Below are positions 56,567-64,000 of a DNA stretch of 64,000 nt, piece after piece (position 1 is the first letter of the stretch; the number at the start of each line of letters is the position of its first letter). The stretch is taken from assembly GCF_047675955.1 (NCBI RefSeq), contig NC_132904.1, positions 57,221,435 through 57,285,434 of the forward strand. The letters run 5' to 3'. The notes beneath the pieces were generated by a model. It was not told where the DNA came from and did no database searches. It saw only the letters and a program-made list of their open reading frames with translations. A program made the translations under genes and the position numbers. This DNA is from Chlorocebus sabaeus. Lineage: Eukaryota; Chordata; Mammalia; Primates; Cercopithecidae.

Positions 56567-56632
56567 CGTAAGGCGGTGAATGTCTTGGGAGAGGAGCCCT
56601 ATTTGCGTCACGGTACCTTCCGAAGGTGCCAT
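56567..56632 (-). CDS. Candidate internal coding exon, minus strand
   Basis: 66 nt, open in phase 0, encoding MAPSEGTVTQIGLLSQDIHR then LT, flanked by CATTTTACAG and ACG|GTAGGA. Heptad-like spacing of hydrophobic residues continues into 55261-55332. I do not recognise the family. Confidence 0.4.
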
Positions 56633-56639
56633 CTGTAAA

Positions 56640-58300
56640 ATGGGCAGCAGCCTGGTCAGCACACATGGAGGCAGCTCGTGATTCACAGAAATGGCATGCA
56701 AGTCCTGTCATACTCAAGCCTGGCTTCTCCAGGGCATGCTTCCCTGGAGGGATGGGCAAGGAGGGGGCCGGGCCCTGAGGAGTGACAGGTGGGTGGAGCA
56801 CAGGCTGCTTCTGTTTCCCGGGGAAAAGCATCAATGTCCCACACTGCATGCATACCTCTCCTGGGGCCCCACTGGGAACTGGCATTCAGGGTACATAGAG
56901 GCAGGACACAGGCTTGTCAGAAGCAGCCCTTCTGCACGTATTCAATGTTCCAGCTATTTCCAGGAGCAGAGAGCAGTAGCAATGAAGGCCTTCACGATGC
57001 TAAACAGACTCACACTAACCAGGCAACAGAAGCTCAGACACCAATGCCCTGACATAGGTGGGCATCCTTCCTCACTACTCAAGAGCCTCCCTCCTGCCCC
57101 TCCTTCTCAGGTAATACTAGTCTCTTCCTTCTTCCCTAAACCTACTTAGACACTGTAGATTTGGAAACATCCTCTGTAAATTTGGAGGGCACCAAGTGTA
57201 ACCCCTCCCTTGTTTTATAGGTAGGAAAACTGAAGCCCACAAAGGGAACAGGACTTACTTGAGGGTGCAGAGAATCAGTGGCAAAACAGTTCCATGCAGG
57301 TTTTGAAAACAGGCACATGCAGAGATCCCTGTACTGTGACATAAGAAGCAAGGGACAAAGCCTGCCCTGACTGGCTCTACAACTCCAATGGCCAGGCGTC
57401 AGCCTGAATGAGCACTTCTCATCCAGCGGACCTGGGTACCAGGATCTAACAGCAGCATTGCCAGCCGGCAAGCTTGTCCCGACATCTCTCACCTCCTGGA
57501 AGGCAGTGGCCTGTGGCAACAGACCATGCCTGAGGCTGCTGGTAGTTTAAGAAGCGAATCTTAGCATAGCCTCCATCTGGGACAGAATCAGAGTGCCACA
57601 ATGGAATGGGGTCATCAGGCCGTGCCCAGGCCATCAGATGGCGGTGATGTAGTGTTACTTTTCTGTGATGAGGCCCAGGGGATTGAGGGGAGCCAAACGC
57701 TGCCTGGGGGCAAACTAAAGTCTCTTGACCAGGAGCCCAGACTGGCAAGGCACGTCTCTCCCTCAGTCCCAGCCAGACAAGACCCATCTGGAGGAGCCAT
57801 TATCAGTCAGTCAGTCTCTAAATCAAGGGGACAGATCTCTTTCAGTTCTGCCAGCAGACAGACCAGCCCCCACCATGGTTATGAGCCTGGCTAAGTCAGT
57901 AATAGAGAAGCCAGCAAAACACATGAAAGAACAGAGAGTCTTTCCAGCAAGGTGCCCTTCTTATCTCCCCACCATCCCCTTCACTGAGGGGGCTCATGCC
58001 ACTAAAACCAATCAGCTTTGAGGTCTGCACGACAGATGTGCCGTATGGTCAGGACATGCATGAGACACGAAGCCCCCTCTGCTTCACAGAGGGAAGCAAA
58101 TTCTGGAGCACTGAGGCCACAGACCTCCTCTGAAGGCTATGGGAGGGGGTTCTGCCTTGTTCTACCCCCTAGTGAATCCTGAGTCTGCACCTGGCTGAGG
58201 ACCAGGCTCAGTGCCATCGGCTCTTCAGCTCTGCAATTGGTAGGACTCTATTTCCAGCTACCCTCAGCTCTCTTTCCCCAACAAAGTTAAAGATATGTTG
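56640..58300. other. Region between candidate minus-strand exons and the PPFIBP2 3' end
   Basis: A possible donor on the minus strand (CAGGAG|GTGAGA) lies at 57491-57492. The short frame before it is open in phase with 56567-56632 but has no clear acceptor. Nothing else recognised. Confidence 0.35.
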
Positions 58301-58329
58301 CACTGCTTGCTTTCCACATAAATATTGCT

Positions 58330-58335
58330 TTTATT
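58330..58335 (-). terminator. PPFIBP2: Poly(A) signal of PPFIBP2
   Basis: AATAAA on the minus strand, about 510 nt after the stop codon. The 3' UTR would span about 58310-58846. Confidence 0.75.
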
Positions 58336-58846
58336 ACAAGAAAGAAGAGACCACCTCTGAAGTAAGGCACAACACAATTCCACTGTCACTGTGGCAGAAG
58401 TCCCTGTGGCTCATCCCTTTGATCTCAGCCAAGACTGTGGCCCACGGGCCTAAGGCACTTGAGCTTTTCCCTCAACTGAAGCATAGAGGGTGCCTGAGAG
58501 CTGAGCCTCGTGGGAGTCTCCATGGTCTCTGGACCTGCATCGCAGTTCATGTGTTTCCACTGGTGCTGAAGATGAACATCAAGACTTACTAGAAACGTAA
58601 AGGTGTCTTTAAGTGTCTTTCCTCCTGAGTCCACCTTTGACAATGGTCCCCAAAGCCTGGCCCCTTAGAGATGCAGCTCCAGATCCTGGCCACCCTCAGA
58701 GTTCAAAGAGAGACTGGCCCAGGGGTACACAATTGCTGGAATGTTCTCTGCGAGTCATGCACATGTGCAGGGGTGAGGTGCAGTTATATGGTGACACAGT
58801 GTTACTGTGAGCTCTCAGGGTGCACAGAGGGCAGGTGACAAGGGCA

Positions 58847-59041
58847 TCAGCTAATCTGTCCCACCTGGTCCAGCCCATCCAGTTCAGGGGCATCAAGGGG
58901 GCTGAGGTCCCGGTAGCCACTGTAGACCCTGTGACTGTCACTGACACCGTCACTAGGCTCCATTGGGCAAATGTAGTCCGTCGATTCATCAAACTTCTTT
59001 TTTCTTATGTTTCCAAAGTGTGAAAATCCTAGTTTCCTTGG
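58847..59041 (-). CDS. PPFIBP2: PPFIBP2 last coding exon
   Basis: Encodes PRKLGFSHFGNIRKKKFDES, then an acidic tail to GLDQVGQIS and TGA (58847-58849). The acceptor is GTTTTAG. Confidence 0.95.
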   Translation of the reverse strand, partial: PRKLGFSHFGNIRKKKFDESTDYICPMEPSDGVSDSHRVYSGYRDLSPLDAPELDGLDQVGQIS

Positions 59042-62000
59042 CTAAAACACAGCAAATGTAAGATTATGAGAAGGCAATCAGGGCAGTGTGCAGGTATGAC
59101 TGACAATATAATTAAAATTTAAGAGCAGGCCCACAAGGAGAGGAATGACGTAAACTGCTCCTAGAAAGATTCTGAACAAAACAGAGCTCTTGTAAGCAAT
59201 TTATATGCTGCAGAAAGGCCAACAGGTAAATAATCTTGAACAATAAGAGCTGCCCCTCCAATACTATGCCAGAAACTCATGCCTGGCTGCCCCACCAAAG
59301 TGACTTTCTCATTTCCATAGATGAACTGGGAGTTTCTTTAGAATGTACTTGAGGTCTGCACTTGAGGCGAAGCACAGAGAACTTGCCTCAGCACAGCTAC
59401 TGGCACCCCAACCCTTTCCCATCTGAGCACCTGGCACCATCTAAAGGCATGTAGGATAGCCCCAGGTTGCTCCCTGCCCTAGCGTCACACAGCACTGTTT
59501 CTGCTTGACTCCCCCAGACATACTTCCTGTCCTGCTCCCTTGGGGAACGAGGTCTGTGCCTGAGTTATAGCTGGGCATGAAGCCTCAACACTACCAGGGA
59601 TAGGACCAGCCTGGCCTCGAGAGGTTGCCTGTGGGTCTTTAGTCTGGGAAGAATATGGTTTGAGGATGCTGTGGCTCAGGCAGGTCTAAAGGGCTTTGTG
59701 GGATTCTGGGAGCCCCAGTGAGTAGTGTTGGTGCTTGGAAGACCTTGGGACCTCTGGGTATCTGTGTGCTGGCCACATCACAAAACAAGACAAAGGGAAC
59801 CAGCTTCCAATGGGAACACTTCCTATGTCAGCAGGACAGCTTTGGCCAAGATCCCATGGCATTGCGGCACGCAGGCAGGCCTGACCGAACGAAAGCCAAA
59901 CTCGGAGCACTTCTGCTCCGCAAGATGAGTCACGGCAGCAATGGGGTAGAGGGTGAGCTCTAAGTCACCTGAGGATAGGTGCTTCCTGAACATATTTTCT
60001 AGGTAAAGAAACCTGCACTGTCTTCCTTGGACTCAAAACTGGTGGAGAACTGGCTTAACAAAGACTGGCCTAACAGATCACAAGACCACGGCAGAAGCTG
60101 CAAGATCCTCTTGTCCAGGCTGCGCATGCTGCTCTGGCTGCGGGCATCGAGCCAGGTGCTGTGCTGCCTGAGGGCCAGGAGGCAGCCCAGGGCCCACTCA
60201 GAAAGGGTCTGCAACTCACCCGGACTTTGGCTGTGGTGGTCAGTGGTGTGTAAGCTGGTGAGGCCATCTTCTCTCGCTTTTCCTGTTCAGCCTCTGGACC
60301 AATCAGGGCATTGAACTTGGTGGTCAGGTGGCGCCTGAGGAGCGTCTTTTGTGGGGGGATATTGAGAAGCATAGCCAGGGTGTCCCCAGTGAAGCGCGGC
60401 TCCAGGATCTAAGAAGGAACCAGAAACAAACCTGGCCAGGAGCAAATACAAATGGCTCGAGGGGAGGATGCTGAGAGATTGGCCTGTTGGGCTGGGGGCA
60501 CCTCCAGAGCAGGGGCAGGAGCTCAGTCACTTGTTCTGAGTCCCACTCCTCTCACTGGCTGGCACAGGACCTGACTCTGAGCACACACTAGCACATTTGC
60601 TGACTGACCACCTTGTTTTCACAGAGCAGCAGAGAACTGGGACCTCTTTGGTAAGGCTGTCTCTCAGGATCTCCTCTGGATGACATCCGAGTCACCACAC
60701 TTCCTCATTTCCCCTCTGACTTTGTCACTGACAGATCTGAGTAGTGATAAGGATCATATTGCAGCAAGTGGGAAGCTGCATTTTTATGGCTTTCCCGTCC
60801 CTTCCCCAGCCCCACTCAGGGACAGGCAGATCTGCCTTGTAAGCGTTGGTCTTCATGCAGCCCATTGACCTAGAATCCTCAGGTCTCATGCCAAGGAGGT
60901 GCTGCCAGAAGGCATCTTGCTTCCATGAGGTATATTAATTCTCAAGGACAAGTTATCAAAATACTTTGTGATGTCAAATTATGCAAGAGCTTCAGATGAA
61001 GTACCTATTTTTTTTTGTTAGATTTTATGTCTTGTCCTTAATAAATAAGTTTCTGAATATCCCATTTGCACCAAGGCAAGTGGGCTAGGCCAGAGAGCCA
61101 CTCACAATGAGGCCTCCATGGACTCCACTCCCTCGAAGATTGGGTGCATACTCTGCCAGGTCCACAGATCGCAACCACTCCATCACTCTGTGGTTGGACC
61201 ACTGTACAACTTCTGAAGGAGAAAGGTTACTCTGTCAGAGGGAGGAAAGTGAGGAAGTTAGGCTTAATAGGTCCCACCGTGGTCCTCTGTGGAGTCAGCC
61301 CCTGTAAGTAGCCCTGCCCCAGATGCATCACAACAATAGAAGACCCTCAAGCTTAGTGACCCACCCCATCTGCCAGACCACCAGCCCCCCCAATTTCCAG
61401 GAAACAGAGCTCCCACTGAATCTTGCAAGATCTTCCACACTGAGATATCTGAATCCAGAATTCTGTTGCTCCCTCATTTTCTGGCTAACTTTGAGACAAA
61501 TAAATGAGGACATTATAGTTATTCTTTCAGTGATTCAATAGAACTTTAAAGATGACTGTCAATTACAATCCAAGTGGTTTATAGATGAAAGATCTCCCTG
61601 GCATGGCCAACAATTTTAGGGGAGCGCACCTTAAGATACTTATTCCTAAGTGCTCTCACCTAGCACTGTGGTCTTAAAAATGCACAGCGCTGTGCTTGAC
61701 ATTTACAAGACATTCAAAACATGTTGGTTGAATAAGGAGAAAATAGGAGATAGATGGCAAAGGTAGCAGTCTAGGAAGCTGAGTTAATTTTATATCAAGG
61801 TTAGACCTAGTTCCCAGGAACAGAGGAGATAGGATGTGATTGACAATCTTCAGTTTGAGGGTCCACCAAGAACTCCAAAGTTCATGGAACATAATCAGTT
61901 ATTTCTTCATGACTTGGGGTGCTGTTATTTTCCTATACTGTGTAGCAAGACTGCTCATGGATCCCTTGTACCTGGGCCTGGAAGTCAGTTAATTTTGGAT

Positions 62001-63667
62001 CTACAAGTAGGGATACCTATTCTGAAATGTCTAGCTTCTATGGGCTCCTCTTCCCTCTCCTCTGTCTCTTCTCTTCTACTGTGACACCCATCTTTCCATT
62101 TTTTCTTTCTGTCTCCCTCTCCTTTGCACCATATACTCATCTCCATTAATCACTATGATGACTTTACAGCACGTGTCTCCCCAGTGGAGGGTGGGAGCTT
62201 AGAGGTCTATGGCTACTGTGAGACACAAAGTACAGGTAACGGGTGTTTGGGGCACCAGGAAGCACAAGCAAACAAAAGAATCCCAGGAACCATGATCCGA
62301 AAAACAGTGCTTTTATGATGTCATTCTTGTTTGCTCATGGTCGATGTTTCAGAGGTCCTGGTTCAGGGCTACCTGGAGAGATACTATTGTGGTCTCACCT
62401 CATCAGCTGGCCGCCGGTGCAGGCAGTGGGGGTTGAACTTGTTGACATGCAGCACGTGAATGGCACATTTGATGCTGAGATGATGTAGTTGGCTGGTGAC
62501 TTTTAAGAAGAGTAAATCATTCTGAAAGAGGAAAGTTTGTTTGATAAACCAGAGTTTCCAAAGTGACAAAAGACCTCTGATGTCCCTTACGAGACCAAAC
62601 ATAGACAAGTCAACCACATCTCAGGAAGGTGCACGCGGAGACACCAATAGCTTATCACAGTGGTTTGTAGTCTGCTACTTGGGACCTCTTTTGTGACAAA
62701 TGATACTATTTCAAGGCCTTAAGAATATATGGAATCAGGTTTAAAATGACCACTATGGGTACATGTGAGCTGAGTGCTCACAGGGACAACTGAAATTGAA
62801 AGAAAAAGTCCTCACCACAGTTAGGTATTGCAGCATTCGTCCGTCAACTCTAGATTCATGAAACTGGTCTTTGTACTGGGGTAAGCCAATATCATCAAGC
62901 CACCCTACAAATACAAAAACCCCAGATGTGTCAGGATTCATGAGAATCAGAGAATGTAGATGCAAAAAAAAGGGGAGCAAATTATATTTTGAGGTTTGTG
63001 TTATTCCCCCAAAAGTTTAGTAATTCCTCTGCCTTTTACAAGGAGACAGCTGTCCTTGAGGTACCCATTTAATAGGGAATTTCTTTCTACCCTTAGTGGC
63101 TGCCAGAGACATACTTAATATATATATGCCTGTCCTTACGTGTCACCCAAATGTGGTCTAGCAGTGCAGACTTCTCCTCCTGTTTGGTGTTGATGGCTTT
63201 CACTGCTAAAACAAGCTTCTTCCTGTGGAGAGGGTGCTTAATTCCTAGCTCCTGAAATTAAAAGATGAAGACCACATGTGAAATTTTGGCAGGCAATTTG
63301 GTCCTCAAAGAAAGCTGTGTGTGGGTGGAGATGCTCTGAGAGTATGGCAGTGGATCTCTGCACCGTGCCCTGGGATGCCAACCTGCAGCTACAGAGGGAC
63401 TATCACCCTCCTTCATCCATCCTCCTGTGTGTGTGACAGGAGTGGCGGACCCTGCCCTCCCCATGCATTGGTTTGGGAAGAAATGGGCGCCTCCTGTCCC
63501 CAAGCTCAGCCCTTACCTTTTCCATGTCCTGAGGGGTGGCTGTCAGTAAAGTGTGGCCAGAAGATACCCACTGCCTGGCAAAGATCACATACTGAGCCAG
63601 GCCAAAGTCCTCCAGCCAGGCACACACACGCTCTGTGCTCCACTGGGCAAAGGGGGCATTGGCGTCA
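58847..63667 (-). CDS. PPFIBP2: Liprin-beta-2, C-terminal seven coding exons (three SAM domains)
   Basis: In gene order the exons are 63517-63667, 63140-63251, 62816-62904, 62399-62521, 61106-61231, 60220-60408 and 58847-59041. All have GT-AG splice sites and consistent phases, giving about 328 residues. The window therefore holds only the C-terminal part of a protein of about 876 aa; upstream coiled-coil exons lie beyond the right edge. SAM1 begins near FAQWSTERVCAWLEDFGLAQ, SAM2 near HIWVTRWLDDIGLPQYKDQF, and SAM3 near EVVQWSNHRVMEWLRSVDLA. The tail ends GLDQVGQIS. Liprin-beta proteins are cytoplasmic scaffolds whose SAM region binds liprin-alpha and organises cell-edge and presynaptic complexes. 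Confidence 0.96.
60220..60408 (-). CDS. PPFIBP2: PPFIBP2 coding exon (SAM3 end)
   Basis: Encodes ILEPRFTGDTLAMLLNIPPQ, LLRRHLTTKFNALIGPEAEQ and TTTAKVR. It ends in phase 0 with donor CGG|GTGAGT. Confidence 0.95.
61106..61231 (-). CDS. PPFIBP2: PPFIBP2 coding exon (SAM3 start)
   Basis: Encodes SNLSPSEVVQWSNHRVMEWL, then DLAEYAPNLRGSGVHGGLI. The donor is ATT|GTGAGT. Confidence 0.95.
62399..62521 (-). CDS. PPFIBP2: PPFIBP2 coding exon (SAM2 end)
   Basis: Encodes NDLLFLKVTSQLHHLSIKCA, then HVLHVNKFNPHCLHRRPADE. The acceptor is CTCTTTCAG and the donor GAG|GTGAGA. Confidence 0.96.
62816..62904 (-). CDS. PPFIBP2: PPFIBP2 coding exon (SAM2 start)
   Basis: Encodes WLDDIGLPQYKDQFHESRVD then GRMLQYLTV. 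The donor is GTG|GTGAGG. Confidence 0.96.
63140..63251 (-). CDS. PPFIBP2: PPFIBP2 coding exon (SAM1 end and linker)
   Basis: Encodes ELGIKHPLHRKKLVLAVKAI and NTKQEEKSALLDHIWVT. The donor is ACAC|GTAAGG. Confidence 0.95.
63517..63667 (-). CDS. PPFIBP2: PPFIBP2 coding exon (SAM1)
   Basis: Encodes DANAPFAQWSTERVCAWLED, then the SAM helices ending TPQDMEK. The acceptor is CTGCTTCCCAG and the donor AAAG|GTAAGG. Confidence 0.95.
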
Positions 63668-64000
63668 CTGGGAAGCAGGAAAACAGCATATTCCTGTTAG
63701 TGGGAGAGCCTGAGGTTCTGAATCTAATCATGTCTCACAAAACAAAACCAAAAACCTGTTTTTTAACAAACAACTTCCATCATGAGATTCTGTTGAACAA
63801 AATTCCACTACAACACACTCATAGGAGGAAGACCCTAGAGTTTTCTTAATAACATAAGATCTGAATTTCAAATCTCAGGCTACTTAGAGAATGGGGCAGC
63901 CTGTATGACCCTCCTGAGATCATGTTCACATGTCCTGGGTGCACATACACACATATACATGACACAAGCCCAGAGCTGTGGCCTCATTAGGCGGAATCAT
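63668..64000 (-). other. PPFIBP2: PPFIBP2 intron, runs off the window
   Basis: Intronic by position. No exon was recognised before the window edge. Confidence 0.6.

Noticed and set aside
57446..57787. Minus-strand frame ending near a good donor at 57491-57492
   Set aside because: The frame that is open over the whole stretch is not in phase with exon 56567-56632 by its natural reading, and the frame that is in phase meets a TAA shortly upstream. Too weak to call an exon.

Overview
This is a gene-bearing window from a catarrhine primate genome. It contains Alu, L1PA/L1PB-type, THE1, MLT1, MER20 and Tigger repeats and three split genes with ordinary GT-AG introns. From memory, the gene order OVCH2 - CYB5R2 - PPFIBP2 matches human chromosome 11p15.4, shown here in reverse orientation. 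The predicted CYB5R2 protein differs from the human sequence I remember at roughly eight positions. That suggests another primate, perhaps an Old World monkey, rather than human; this is recall, not an alignment.

Layout. 1-11.8 kb holds no gene. It carries a twin-primed (5'-inverted) L1, an older L1 split by a Tigger-type DNA transposon, an L1 3' end and several Alus. 11.83-27.20 kb (+) is OVCH2: 14 coding exons, all in phase, giving a signal peptide, a trypsin-like protease with a complete catalytic triad, and two CUB domains. I could not find its last exon with certainty. 27.2-43.5 kb is an intergenic stretch rich in LTRs: four MLT1-type LTRs, two opposed THE1 solo LTRs, an MLT2-like LTR and an L1 3' end. 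43.56-44.42 kb is a CpG island, the CYB5R2 promoter. 44.84-52.57 kb (+) is CYB5R2, complete at 276 aa, with a poly(A) signal. 58.3-63.67 kb (-) holds the last seven coding exons of PPFIBP2 (liprin-beta-2), covering its three SAM domains and C-terminus. CYB5R2 and PPFIBP2 converge tail to tail. Between them lie two more minus-strand exon-like segments with good splice sites and their own poly(A) signal.

The three genes are neighbours but not a pathway. OVCH2 is a secreted protease of the egg/oviduct ovochymase-oviductin group. CYB5R2 is an NADH-cytochrome b5 reductase. Liprin-beta-2 is a cytoplasmic scaffold.

The observations most worth a second look are: a fold-back inverted duplication ending in telomeric TTAGGG repeats inside CYB5R2 intron 3; a hydrophobic segment in frame just upstream of the usual CYB5R2 start; two phase-compatible exons that could give liprin-beta-2 a different C-terminus; and patches of sequence shared between OVCH2 introns.
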